From Cristatella mucedo (Eukaryota > Bryozoa > Phylactolaemata > Cristatellidae), in contig WPIO01000147.1 in the NCBI GenBank assembly GCA_009760855.2, positions 545,001-609,000 on the forward strand: a stretch of DNA of 64,000 nt. Direction: 5' to 3'. Positions 25,256 through 35,859 of the stretch are shown here, piece after piece. The notes under the pieces were generated by a model. It did no database searches, was not told the DNA's origin, and saw nothing but the letters and a program-made list of their open reading frames with translations. The position numbers and the translations under genes were made by a program. Position 1 is the stretch's first letter. Every line of letters begins with the position of its first letter.

Positions 25256-25366
25256 ATATAATTATTTGTATAGCGCCCCATGAGAACTTAATCTCTATTC
25301 AGGCGCTTCACATATGCCTCGGGGTTCGAACCCACGACCTCAGCCAGACCTTGGTTGGGGGCGAGT
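25256..25366 (-). mobile_element. SINE-A copy, 5'-truncated
   Basis: The tail hairpin (GCGCCTGAATAGAGATTAAG and partner arm) and a perfect B-box GGGTTCGAACCC are present. The A-box end is missing to the right of 25366. Its 3' end is only a few bases from the 5' end of the 5S sequence, in the same orientation. Confidence 0.85.
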
Positions 25367-25505
25367 TGTATTATTAACAATATTTTAATATTAATACTAA
25401 AAATTACTGTTTTTTAATTATTTTTTACCATATGCATTTATATTATTTATTTATTTATAATTAAATATCCAGTTGCTCTTTTAATTAATTAATCACTTCA
25501 TTACT
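25367..25505. other. AT-rich spacer
   Basis: Low-complexity TTATT/AATTA sequence with no feature. Confidence 0.6.
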
Positions 25506-25509
25506 TTTT

Positions 25510-25800
25510 TAATTGATAGGGAGATGATAGAAAGGGGCCCAAGACCTAGCTTCTATGTATCCCATACTGGTTAGAAGACAGACAGCCATCTATATCCATA
25601 CTCTGAAATCTCTCACTGAACAATGACCTGACCCTGTTTACAACTGTGCCTGTTACACTGAAGCATTTGGTGAGGTGCTCCAGTAGGATCTGGCAGTCAT
25701 CAGCGTTAAATTCTGCACGTAGGTCCAGGCGTACCACCGGAGAGACCCGATCCTAATCAGCATTGAGAAAGTCACTGTAAAAACCGAGGCAGAGCAGTTT
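25510..25800 (-). mobile_element. LINE reverse transcriptase palm fragment
   Basis: On the minus strand the reading VVRLDLRAEFNADDCQILLE, then FSVTGTVVNRVRSLFSERFQ and VLGPLL correspond to the LDLSAAFD, WFRSYLS and GSVLGPLL blocks of CR1/L2 enzymes. The YADD motif and both ends are missing. There is a stop near 25758. Confidence 0.75.
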
Positions 25801-25804
25801 CTGT

Positions 25805-26510
25805 GGAATGGTTCGCTCTAAATCCCGATTGGAACTTACCTGAAAATTCTGAGTAATTGATGTAATCCCTAATTTGCTTGGCCCCCAATTGTTCAATATG
25901 TGTTATGGATAATAGTGCTCTTTATTATATATATGTAGTTCCAGCCTCGTAATTGTGATGCATTTAGTACCTCTACCTTTTTCTTAGGCCAACTATGCCT
26001 TTAAAGCCAAGTCGTTACAAAGGGGGCTTGCCTGTGGCAACTTGCTGATCAAGACTTCTTGTTGGTCGAGTGTGGTACATGATTTAGCTAATTTGGACCT
26101 CTTCTGTTTGGGGGCAGGGACCCACCAGATATGTAGTCCTCATCTGGACTCATCTGGACTTATCTGGATCCTTATCCTTATCTTAGCTTGAATTGTGCCA
26201 CTGCTTCAGCCTCTCGCCAGCTGCCGGTAGCAATTTCCTGAAATTCGACTTCCTGCGCACCTTCGACGGTGTCGTATTTTATGGAATGTAAACTTTTCTA
26301 AGGTTTTTTAAATCTGCTGAAAAGTATCCTCCACCTTACACCTAAGTGTTTTACAGCTTGTCTAATCAACGGACTTGTAGCCTTCGGGAAGCATAACGTA
26401 AGCATGGGCATGGCGATGGGCGGGCGCATTGTCAGTTGTTTGCAAAATACATCGTGAGCGACATCACCGATGTTTTTGCTCACCAATCCGACTCTTAATA
26501 TTAATAAGAA
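25805..26510. other. Intergenic, nothing recognised
   Basis: No exon or repeat assigned. Confidence 0.5.
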
Positions 26511-26514
26511 TAAT

Positions 26515-26800
26515 TAATATTAGGCACTTTCACATAGCCCTTCAGAGAGCTTTATCCTTCTCTCGGCACCCCTTACATATGATGTAAACCGAGCATGTCA
26601 ATGTGGTTAATGGTGGTATGCAAAGCTTCAGAATGCATTAGCACCTAAAGGACAATTTATTGTAGCAGCAATATTATTATTAATATTAATAATACACTTG
26701 ATATAGCGCCCTTGGAGAACTCAATCTAGTTCTGGGCACTTTAATGGAGACCCTTAAAATGGTGTAAGAAACGTGTGTGCTTTTACCTCCCACGGTAATG
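26515..26800 (-). mobile_element. LINE-B 3' untranslated region and tail, two pieces
   Basis: Two LINE-B 3' ends lie in series in the same orientation. The first, at 26515-26660, is diverged (cacatagcccttcagagagc). The second, at 26680-26800, has (ATT)n, the hairpin and a short stretch of untranslated region. Confidence 0.65.
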
Positions 26801-26814
26801 GTCTGTCAGGGGGT

Positions 26815-27095
26815 TGTCGTGACGACAACTACTCTTCTACTGCCGACTATGGCACATCCTTTTCAGCGGTCCTGAGCTGCTACTTCTATGCTACTCACTA
26901 CCTCAATTGCTCTCCTGACTCTGCTATGCTTCCCACTTTCTCTTTGTTGCGTGAGACGAAGTCTGTTGGCTACCTAATGCGTACCGAAAGCTGCTTAGGC
27001 TGTGAGTGCGCTATACAAAACTCTCCTGCGTAACACCCACATGGTCTTTATGACTTAGTGGAGTTACAGACGGAGATATAATACATTACATTACG
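26815..27095 (+). mobile_element. LINE-A 3' end
   Basis: The copy starts inside the NDNYS...ADYGTSFSAV coding end and runs through the whole 3' tail: GTGAGTGCGCTATACAAAAC, the cytosine-rich block TAACACCCACAT and the terminus CATTACATTAC. The end is complete, so this copy defines the LINE-A 3' terminus. Confidence 0.88.
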
Positions 27096-27104
27096 TCATC
27101 AACT

Positions 27105-27480
27105 TGTGAGTTTCAAGCCTAGGGAGTATACTAACTGAAGGCACGGCCTCCCAAAGATTTGAGGTTAGTCCAAGCCAAAGCTAAAAGCCGTGTCAGAATT
27201 GTTGGTGGTACTAGGCCTAGCCTGATTAGCAAGAAAGTATTTATCATTTATATAGCAAGGGAGACTGAGACTCTGGTCGTTAAAGGCAAACACTGTATCC
27301 CATCGCCAAACCAGGAGGCCGAAGTTGTTTGGATAGATAGGTCGGAGGAAGATAATAGTGGAAGTAGATGTGAGTGGATAATTTAAGATAACTGAAAGTA
27401 GGCAGACTTGACAGTGGAGCTAATGTGGTCGTCTAGTGAACGATCACTTGGAACAAGATGCCCAGATTTCCTGCTGATGC
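27105..27480 (-). mobile_element. LINE-B reverse transcriptase C-terminal part, broken
   Basis: The minus strand reads SLDDHISSTVKSAYFQL near 27440, matching the SDLSLDDHI..VKSAFFQLRN block of CR1/L2 enzymes. Further left it reaches the phrase for YAPK-WNSLP near 27140. A deletion brings these two parts together. Confidence 0.65.
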
Positions 27481-27699
27481 TACATGACATATGCTGGCAG
27501 AGCTGATTTAGAGGAATAGTTTTCCAATTTCCGAGTCATGCTAAATTTTTCCATAATTAGTAAGTAGGTTTTTATTGCCATTAATATTTATAAAGTTTGT
27601 TGCCATCCATTTGCAAATGTCAACAATACATGGAGCAAGGGAGGTGAGAATTTGATTTGCAGAAATGCTGGGAGGAATCAAAACGCAGATACAGCTATC

Positions 27700-27870
27700 G
27701 TCGGCTTAAAAGTGCAAGCTTTTCTACCCCGCAATTACATCGCAAGAAGAAGATTAGAAATTGTTCATAGATATGAACCAAACCATGTAGTACCCCATAC
27801 TCAAAGCTCCTCGAACGACTGTTGCACTTTTCTATCATTGCTTTGAAGTCTCCCATCGGGATAGAACCTA
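27700..27870 (-). mobile_element. Possible LINE endonuclease fragment
   Basis: In the minus-strand frame that runs from 28234 to 27695, the stretch [13 protein letters not shown] followed by a [14 protein letters not shown]-type reading resembles the GDFNA...G.HGLG..N..G..L..F region of APE-type endonucleases of retrotransposons. The match is short and the upstream part of the frame is microsatellite. Another reading is chance. Confidence 0.35.
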
Positions 27871-28034
27871 AGCCATTGCAGGAGAGATTCTTGCTAAGTG
27901 TACATTGTGAGGAGCTCGGTGTAACCCTGAGCAAGGCTGACTCCTGTGAGGTAATCAGCTCCAAAACCTGACTGGAACTTACTTGATAGGTTTGATATAG
28001 GAGTTGAGCTGGTAAGCTACTAATCTCTCCTGTG

Positions 28035-28142
<108 letters not shown>

Positions 28143-28144
28143 CA

Positions 28145-29690
28145 GAAGAGGAACTGGGTAAACGTTCTCGGTACCAAGTGTTGCCATCTTAATGAGCAGC
28201 CTAGCAGCAGCCTTTTTGAAAAGTGCATGGACAAGAGGTGATGCTAGGGACATAATAACTATGTTATTTATACATTGCAGCAGCAGATCTGTGCATTACT
28301 GAATGAAAAGAGTAAGATCTAGGGTCAAGAGAGCTGGTAGACTCTTGACAATCAAATATTTGACAGATTTGCTTTGCAAACTTTTGGATTACATAGTTTC
28401 CTTAGCTTAAATCCATTGTGGACGTGAACCCATCTCGGAAACATTCAGACTAAATAATGCTATTGTGAGAAAACAATTATGTTAGTGTGAGTTGAACTGA
28501 CTTCAAGAGTGAGATCAGAGCCTAAGCCTGACATATCCTTGTATCCATTTGGGTGCCTCACAGATGTGGTTGCTGCTAATCTAGAACAGTCACGGTTTCT
28601 TCCGAACGGTACAGTTTTTTCAAGGTTCGATCGTGTATAGTGCTTACATTACCAGCTTCTAAGTGACATGTTTCATTCAGAGGCTACAAGTAACACAAAT
28701 AGTCGATTTCTCGGGTCCGCATTCCTAGTGGCATGTGCATCTTAACAGCATTTCTATCCCAAATTTTCTAAAAATTGGTAGAAGTCAGAATGCTGCATTT
28801 GGCTTTCGTTGACTATTTTTTTGCTAGAAAAGTAGACAGCGGTCCTGATTCTGCTGCCGATTGATCGTGCTTTCTGCTCCTAAGTGGGCCGCCCAGTTTT
28901 TGTGTTTTGAACACCCTGGCTAACTGGCCTGGCTTGTTGGGACTTTTGGCAGTGACAGGGCCATCGAGTGGCTACACGTAATCAACAATGTAGCAACTTA
29001 AAGTATGTGGCAGCTAGATGGTGTGCAGAATAGAATGCTTGACTTCTTCCGGGTTCCACCAGATTCCGGATTCGATGTTGGCACCTTGCTGATGCTCTTC
29101 GTGCAGGTTTTTATCTGCACTCGCTTCAGTCCTCTGACATGTGTGTGAGAATCTGCTTAGTTCTCTCTCACTGACCGTTCCACCGATGCTTGCATGCCCT
29201 ACATAAATGCATATACCCTTATGTGTACGACAACATATATTGACATGTGCCACTGGGCAAGTGTCAGGGATAGCTAGCGATTATATATCCGAACTTTCTG
29301 CCGACACGGTGCATCTCGAAGCCCTTAGCACCCAGCCACGCCCTGACATTGAAGCCTTCACCCCTTGATCTCCATCTTTGATACTTGCTGATATGCTCGA
29401 AGGGTGTGTCTCCCTCTCTCGGTCTCTCTATTTCCAGGTCTCTCTGTTTCTAGGTCTTGGTTTTGGTATCATTCTACTCTTCAATAGTTGCAATTGCATC
29501 GTGCTCTTAGTTCATTCGTTTAGGGAGATTTTCTTGGGTTTGTTCACACTGGTTTGGTTGACATATTCTGCTGCAATACTTATTTATTACCTTACACCGT
29601 ATGCCATTTCCTGCATACTCGCTGATTGCAGATTGTACGTATACAAAATCCGACCTTGTAGAGGTAATATTGTGCTCATAAGAATGAAAT
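28145..29690. other. Intergenic, no supported gene
   Basis: Open frames at 29014-29253 (-) and 29378-29704 (+, hydrophobic) have no family pattern and no splice context that I trust. Confidence 0.4.
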
Positions 29691-29693
29691 GTC

Positions 29694-30020
29694 TCAACAT
29701 GTGACTGCCCCGATGTCATTCGAATGGGTGCTGCGGCACGGAGCTCCAGCAGAAGCTGTTAAGCTCATATGCCACAGCAGTTTCAACCGTAGCCACTGCG
29801 GCGTGAATGGTATGGCTTCCCTTACACTCCCGAGCCTGTCCACAGGGTCAGTGGTATCAGCCACGATTGGGCCGACTCCTGCTGAGTCTGCTGCATTTAT
29901 GCTGGGACATGCTAGGACATTTTTGCTATGGCGTGCATGAAGGAATCCTGTTGCCGAAATCACTGCATCGTTGCCTGCATTAGTAGATAGTCTCATCCTT
30001 ATTAGCCCAGGCTTCAGCAT
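29694..30020 (-). CDS. Unrecognised 108-codon open frame
   Basis: An ATG-started frame on the minus strand runs from 30020 to a TGA at 29694. The composition is more GC-rich and less biased than its surroundings, and part of it (around SINAADSAGVGPIVADTT) looks like ordinary protein. A plus-strand frame is open over the same bases (29689-29940). I cannot assign a family, see no signal peptide or repeat, and found no neighbouring exon. It may be a small gene, an exon, or chance. Confidence 0.2.
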   Translation of the reverse strand: MLKPGLIRMRLSTNAGNDAVISATGFLHARHSKNVLACPSINAADSAGVGPIVADTTDPVDRLGSVREAIPFTPQWLRLKLLWHMSLTASAGAPCRSTHSNDIGAVTC

Positions 30021-30024
30021 GTAA

Positions 30025-30885
30025 GCTAATCAATAAGTCAGCAGGCTGTAGAATTTTGGGCACGAGATGCATATTATGAGATCACAAGCCAATTAGGTTC
30101 CGTGAATTAAACAGAAAGCTATCCTAGATTTTGGTGGAGTAGTGATCGCAATAGGGCAATCCGGTTGAGCACTCACATGAAGCTGCCAGTTAGAATGTAC
30201 CCGGTGTACGTTCACTTGGTTTACAGCCCTCCTTCGGTTTCTTATTTTTCCCATGACCTCTTTTGCTTAGTGTGGGTGCATGGAGTTGCTGGCTGTCACA
30301 TAATTACAGGCTGAGACTTGACAACTGTGAATTGAGAAAAGGTATGTGTAAGATCGGTTAACGTACACAGTCGCATACACATGCACATACACATATATAC
30401 ACAGTGGGAGACTGATTTGCGTACCTAGTGTAACCACCTGCCAGGAGACAGTGAGTGAATCCATGTAAGTAGCACTTGACCAATTAAGATTATGATTTGA
30501 ACCAATGTTTAGACTATTCGCGATTGGTGAGCTGGAAAATATTTAGTTTCCTTGCCCGAGGGATTAAATGCTTGCACTTCACGGTATTAGTTGTTGGTTA
30601 TTGCTCCTTGGAAGCTATAATGATGGCCACTATGGCTTTTCTGCTGCTGAATAAATGAGGCTGGTGAATCAGCTCACCTTACTTCGTGCTGAAAATCTAG
30701 CTTTTTTTGGTAAGATCAGACTTAGTTAATAAAGCCAATTCAGTGAAGAATAGCTAATACACTTTAACCAGACTTGGCAGAATTTAGTTTTAAGGAAAAC
30801 TATACTTTTTGGCTGAAGCTTTACATCCACTCAATCCCACAGGCATCGATGGGTCTCGCCTAAAATAATCACACGACCTTAACAG
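30025..30885. other. Intergenic, nothing recognised
   Basis: No exon or repeat family assigned. A short CACATAC-rich tract lies at about 30365-30405. Confidence 0.5.
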
Positions 30886-30889
30886 TAAT

Positions 30890-31420
30890 ACAAATACTAA
30901 CATTAATTAGTTTTCTATAGCACCATCAGGGAACTCAATCTCTGTTTACACACTTTACATGTGATGTTAAGAAAGCATGATAATATGGTTACTGGTAAGA
31001 TTCACAGTCTCAACAAGCATTGGTACCATTGACTGTGTCAGCATGCGTAGGCACACATTGGACATTTCACAAAGACAATCAAATGGTGTGAGACGCGTGT
31101 GCGTTTCAGCTTCGTTTTAAATGTCGTCAAGTCATGGAATATCGTGACATTTATCGGGAGTAATTTCCAGACTGTTTGAGCATAGGAACTAAAGGAACGG
31201 TCTCCAGTAGACTTGGAGGTTGGTTTGAGGCACAGTTACGACTTGAGTCAGTAGAGTGGATGGTACAAATCCCGTCCAGATTGGGAAAAAGTTCTGAGAG
31301 TAATGCTGGAGCAAAAGACTGAACAGACCTAAAAGTGAGTGACAAAACCTTGAAGTCGGTACGCTGCTTGAGGGGAAGTCAGTGAAGGTCTGGAGGTCGG
31401 CGAGAAGTGGTTTCCAACGT
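30890..31420 (-). mobile_element. LINE-B 3' portion, RT C-terminus to hairpin tail
   Basis: Read right to left, a coding end includes FKVLSLTFRSVQSFAPALLS near 31350-31290, then a GDRSF-like and YAQTVWK-like part. A roughly 150-base untranslated region and the hairpin tail at 30960-30910 follow. Several frame breaks occur. This copy links the coding end to the hairpin most clearly. Confidence 0.85.
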
Positions 31421-31424
31421 CAAC

Positions 31425-32400
31425 TTTGATTCTAGTAGTAAAATGGCCTGCATCGAATGCCTCATCTCGCTGGCCTTAGGCATGCCAAATGGCAATAGTT
31501 CGAGCATTAGAAACCAGAATAGTCAGTGCTCTAGAGCTTTCGTATTACTGCACTTGTGTATTAGTGCCTATGTACCTCTAGAAGAAAGAATTGCAGTCTT
31601 TTTGAGTTTATTGCAAAATGCAGAAGGATCAGTGGCATTTTCAATATATTACAAATTCAGAAGGATCCCTTGCGCGTTCTCCTAATCTTTTATAATGTGC
31701 ACTGATGTATGAATTTGCCGTCGATGAAGAAACTATTTGGGGGCATTAATCGTCTGTGCTTCGGTTAAATTGTTTTTGGTAGAAAGCCCGATTCATTTTT
31801 GCTCCAGTTTTTATCAGTCTTTTCTGTCAGTTGACCTTGTAGTTGTGGGAGAGTTTCAGCCTCTTTTGACAGATCTAGCATAAGCTTTCGCTTATTTTTG
31901 CTTTTCACGTCATGCTGAATCTCACGGTGAATTGATAATCTGAGTGCAGCTAAAATTTGCATAATTCGTATCGCTAAGCGCTCAGCAAGCCGAATGAACA
32001 TCCGTGCCTTTAAAAGAAGCAACCAACATATATAATTTTGAATGTTACTCCTGCCAATACAAATTAGTGACTTTACGATTGTATTGTACCCTTTGTGATA
32101 TTATAGTAGGAATTTGACTATGAATCGTGCATTTAATTATGAATAAGTGAAAAGCAGGCTTTTCATCGTAAAGCTATTTAATTAGCCAGGTAAACGCTAT
32201 TAAGATAATCTTACAGTTGAATGGATACAAATTTAATGCCTAAGCGAGGTAATCAGTCTCGGTGGTGGTATGCCGCTTAGTAAGTTGTTTTGGCTGAGCC
32301 TTTGTGCAGCTATATGCTTATACATGCGGTCGGTTATTTCCAAATTAAATTAGTAAACCTCAAATAAATAATAATAATTAAATAAATAAACCTCAACTTT
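31425..32400. other. Intergenic, with one coiled-coil-like open frame
   Basis: A minus-strand frame at 31765-32022 (85 codons) is rich in K, E, L and Q, with a stretch LMLDLSKEAETLPQLQGQL that could be a coiled coil. There is no family match and no obvious splice site, so I do not call it a gene. Confidence 0.3.
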
Positions 32401-32404
32401 TTTG

Positions 32405-33345
32405 TATAGGCTAGTAAGAATGATTCACTTTTTATTGCGCCCTAGAAAAGAAAATCTCTGTCCAGGTGCTTTACAACTTGCTGTAAGACCAGCAATAGCC
32501 AAAGGTTGAGACACCCTGGTTCTATTAGCTAGTTAGTGGCTCCGGCTAGTGGCCAAAGCCGGAACCATTTCCAAATGTTTGGACCTACTAACTGAGGCCC
32601 CGGTCATCAAAACATTTCAATTTGGTTACGGCTAGATTAATGGAAGCCTATACTAATGGAAGCCGGGGACTAGATGGTGCAAAACCATTCTGGAGGAGCA
32701 AGGAGATTGGATAGGAAGACTAGATCTGCACAGTGGAACTCCCAGGGGCCAGAAAGTGTCGTGACGTCGATTCGATATTTACCGAAAGCTATTTAAGCTA
32801 AGACTGATTATGTGCTGTAGAGGCTGTGCTATTTACGACATAGTAGACGAGCTCCAGGTCCTGATTTCGCCGTTGTTCTTCAGCTGAAAGCAAGCCAACT
32901 TGACAGTGGAGGCAATATGGTCATCCGCTGAAAGTCATTTTGGAATAGCATTTATTAAGTGTATTTTTATTATTATTTTTATTAAAATGCTCACATTATT
33001 TTTGTAAGCATCAATGGAAGGATTTTCAAGGATTCAATCTTAAGGGCGAGGTCATCCAGATCGACCTGCTCCTTATTCATAGCTATTAGGTTGATATAAT
33101 TGTCTTTATGCTACCTGAAGTTGCCATCCAGATGTAAGTATTGTCGAAGCTGGCTGAAATTGATCAGCACTGTAAGTGTGTTGAATGTGAAGTGAGGCTT
33201 ATAAGAGGCAGTGAATAGGCAGTCGGGTGTCATCGGGATAAAAAATAAAACCCAAGATTGTGTTGGGCATTGACATCGGCTCTATAGAAATGGAAAAGAA
33301 GGGCTCCTAAGACCATGCACCAAAGTACCACATAATTTAAGGGAT
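32405..33345 (-). mobile_element. LINE-B, RT from YADD region to tail, heavily decayed
   Basis: Read right to left, a block near 33300 reads GALLFHFYRADVNAQHNLGF, followed across a frameshift by a YPDD-like catalytic remnant near 33238. LALKIES lies near 33030, LSADDHIASTVKLACFQLKN near 32930-32880, and the hairpin tail at 32480-32415. Stops and small deletions run throughout. Confidence 0.65.
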
Positions 33346-33348
33346 TCT

Positions 33349-33507
33349 GGGCCATAATAGCCCAGGAGGTAAGGAGCTTGCTCTTCACGACCGAGGTCGT
33401 GGGTTCGAATCCTGCAGTTGGACGATCCTTTATTACCAGCCGAAAGCGGTGGTGATAGCTAATAGGACTCTTATGCAGCTGTACAAATGAAGCTGCTAAA
33501 TCAGCAA
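33349..33507 (+). mobile_element. SINE-B copy, full length, plus strand
   Basis: It starts GGGCCATAATAGCCCAGGAG and has A-box AGCCCAGGAGGTAAGG and B-box GGGTTCGAATCC. The body includes GTGGTGATAGC and it ends GCTGCTAAATCAGC. This is the only SINE-B in this orientation. It lies against the 5' side of the LINE-B copy. Confidence 0.9.
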
Positions 33508-33589
33508 AGATTTTGTGTATGGCCAATAGCTATTTGCATCTGCAGGTGTATACCGGCATTTCGTGCTGAGGTGGGATCCGACATATTTA

Positions 33590-33970
33590 AGTACTGTTAT
33601 TCATTGGTGTTCGAGAGCCACTTAAAAAATATCGAACAGACAATCGCCATGAAAAGTACAGCCTAGAAAGTCAGGATACTTATTGACTTCCAGCTTTGGT
33701 CGTTCACTTTAAAGTTATTTGGATTCTTTTGCTCTGGCCTGCGTGTCCTAGCTACTTCGCAATCAGGCTAGGGATCCTTGACTTCTGGCTCACGTCATTA
33801 AGTGGTCCTCAAACCAACTTCAAACTCTTTGGATACCGTGCCTTTGGTTAATATGCTCCCTGAGTCTGAACTCATCTGTCACGAGATCCACTGACCTGTC
33901 GATGTTTTTAAACAGAAGTTAAAAGCCTCCTACTCTTTTCTACAGTATTTGCTGGGTATGGGCAAATTGT
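33590..33970 (+). mobile_element. LINE-B reverse transcriptase C-terminal fragment
   Basis: The plus strand reads, across frameshifts, a YAP-V-THLSRDP stretch near 33850-33895 and FKQKLKASYSFLQYLLGMG near 33910-33960. These equal the WNSLP...FK..LK.HLF..F end of the enzyme. Confidence 0.6.
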
Positions 33971-33974
33971 CCTG

Positions 33975-34246
33975 TGTATGCTTATGCATGCAGAGTCAAT
34001 GTGTGTTATCTCTAACCAATGGACAATCTCCATTTCCACCAGATTTTAAGTGCCTATAATGAGGTATCTTAGGGTGTTGGACAAAAATCTGTGTATTATT
34101 ATTTAGGAGAACTAACAGAGAGGCCCTACTTCATTAGCATTGTCCAGATCGCCATTGTAGAATCGAAAACAAGAGTAGTTTGTATGCATCGGTTAGCTCT
34201 AAACTCTTGATTTTAACTCTCTAGCTGGATCTAATTATTTTATGTA

Positions 34247-34250
<4 letters not shown>
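33975..34250. other. Intergenic, nothing recognised
   Basis: No feature seen. Confidence 0.5.

Positions 34251-34280
<30 letters not shown>
34251..34280. repeat. (TA)n tract at a SINE-B 3' end
   Basis: About fifteen TA units directly abut the 3' end of the minus-strand SINE-B at 34281. The family's other copies also end in short AT runs, so the tract may be an expanded SINE tail. Confidence 0.85.
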
Positions 34281-34282
<2 letters not shown>

Positions 34283-34420
34283 CTTATTGAAGAGCCTCGT
34301 TTTATAGCGACAGAAGAACCTTAACAGCTATCACCGCTGCTTGCAGCTGACAATAAAGGATTGCCCACAGGATTGAAACCCACGACCTCGGTCGTGAAGA
34401 GCAAGCACTCCGGGGCTATC
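34281..34420 (-). mobile_element. SINE-B copy, 5' end eroded
   Basis: The body and B-box region (GGGTTTCAATCC on the minus strand) are clear. The A-box end is disrupted near 34405-34420. Confidence 0.8.
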
Positions 34421-34743
34421 TAATCTAACTCCTGGGCTATAATCTAATGAGCTGAGTTGGATAAGGCCTTGCATACCGCATAAGGCTATATTGAGTGTGC
34501 AAACGCATCCAGTTGGCCATCAATAAGTACCCGAAGGCTATCTAAGGCTTGGCTGTCTCCAAGAGCAGGAGTCTAATACACGTCTCATCTCGGGCGATAA
34601 TGCTCACGTTTTTGTAGCTCACATTCCGTTGAACAGAAAGCCATTTGTGCTTGTGGGCCCAATTCATTTTAGTTCTTTGTGGTCCACTTTTCGAATTTCA
34701 AAAGGCTGCAGGTGATCGTTATTGATTAATTGGTCTGCTTTAG
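34421..34743. other. Probable intron upstream of the PARP exon
   Basis: No upstream PARP exon carrying the HGT motif is visible in this stretch. It ends in TGGTCTGCTTTAG, a usable splice acceptor. Confidence 0.4.
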
Positions 34744-35012
34744 CTGCACATTTTGGCCACGGAGTATACTTCGCACTATCAGCCTGGCACTCGGCTCAAC
34801 CGAAGTTTTCGGTTCCGGACGCAGATGGTATCGAGGGGATTCTTTATCACTACGTCCTGGTCGGCGACTTCGAGCAAGGGCACTCGAATGTTCGAACTTT
34901 AAGCCAGGCAATCCGCTTTGATACCACTGTAGACTCCATCCGTTGCCCTTCAATTTTCGTCGGGCACCACGATGCTCAGGCTTATCCTGCATATGTCGTT
35001 AAGTTCCGGTAG
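34744..35012 (+). CDS. Terminal exon of a PARP14/10/11-like mono-ADP-ribosyltransferase
   Basis: An intact 89-codon frame follows an acceptor (TTTAG ending at 34743; intron phase 1) and ends with TAG at 35010-35012. It encodes the second half of a PARP catalytic domain. FGHGVYFALSA carries the tyrosine of the H-Y-E triad, FSVPDADG follows, then the VLVGDFEQG strand, DTTVDSIRCPSIFVGHHD and the end AQAYPAYVVKF. The triad's Glu position is occupied by Ile (SIFV), as in family members that add single ADP-ribose units rather than chains. The triad histidine (HGT block) must lie on an upstream exon, which I could not find in the window. The family transfers ADP-ribose from NAD+ to proteins or nucleic acids and is often linked to stress or antiviral responses; that role is inferred from the family. 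The exon could also be an orphan duplicate. There are no frameshifts or stops. Confidence 0.82.
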
Positions 35013-35390
35013 AGCGTGAATAAGCCTGGCAGTGAGCGTGGGTCCAAGAAAGTTCTTGGATGCAGACCTAATCTGGAGCCGAGATGCATTCACATCGCAT
35101 ATTTAAGCGATCTTTGTACCTGCGTATTCTCTCAGCTATTTTTAATATATTGTGTATGCATTTTTTCTTGTCGACTTCTTGACTGCTTTGATTGTGAATG
35201 CTGCCATTTCCATAGATCCCAAATGAGGTTCAAGCAGGCTTGGTCTCAGATACAGCTCCAGCCTTACTGGTTGGTGTGCATGGTCACACGGAATGGTGTA
35301 TAATAGGAGACATATTACCCCTTGTCCACAGCTTAGCTTGTGGGCGCCATTTTGGAGTACCGGAAAAGCAGCCTTAGACCTATTGTGAAC
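35013..35390 (+). other. Probable 3' untranslated region or intergenic
   Basis: No AATAAA is obvious just after the PARP stop. The sequence has no other recognisable feature. Confidence 0.35.
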
Positions 35391-35394
35391 AATG

Positions 35395-35857
35395 TAGCAC
35401 CTCACGCCACGGCTTGGTTCTTTTGCACTTAGCTGAACTGCTGCCCAAGTTTCAGTCTCTTTGCGCCCTCAAGTCCAGTGTGGACAATAAATTAGCTGCT
35501 CCATTCATCCGCTTAAAGACCGTGGCGACAGAAGCTTTAGCTCTGTAGGTCCTAGACTGTGAAACTCGCTTCCACAATTTTTACGCAACTACAACTACTC
35601 TCCTGCTGCCGACTATGGCTCATATTTTTCAGCGGTCCTGAGCTGCTACTTCTATGCTACTCACTACCTCAACTGCTCTCTTGACTCTGCTATGCTTCCC
35701 ACTTTCTCTTTGTTGCGTGAGACGAAGTCTGGCTACCGAATGCGTACCGAAAGCCGCTTAGGCTGTGAGTGTGCTATACCAAACTCTCCTGCGTAACACC
35801 CACATAGTCTGTATGGCTTTGTGGAGTTACAAATGGAGATACATTACACTACATTAC
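35395..35857 (+). mobile_element. LINE-A 3' end
   Basis: The copy starts in the LAELLPKFQSLCAL-type coding end, passes a GDRSFSSVGPRL-like block near 35525 and a RLRNDN-like block near 35580, and finishes with the complete tail ending in CATTACACTACATTAC. A one-base deletion near 35523 shifts the frame. Confidence 0.88.
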
Positions 35858-35859
35858 CT

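Noticed and set aside
33360-33440. tRNA gene on the plus strand
   Set aside because: It has A and B boxes but is the head of a full SINE-B with the common body and tail.
34600-34710. Upstream PARP exon ending CTGCAG|GTGATC
   Set aside because: The reading VVHFSNFKRLQ has no HGT motif and does not fit the expected PARP sequence or the phase-1 junction at 34744.
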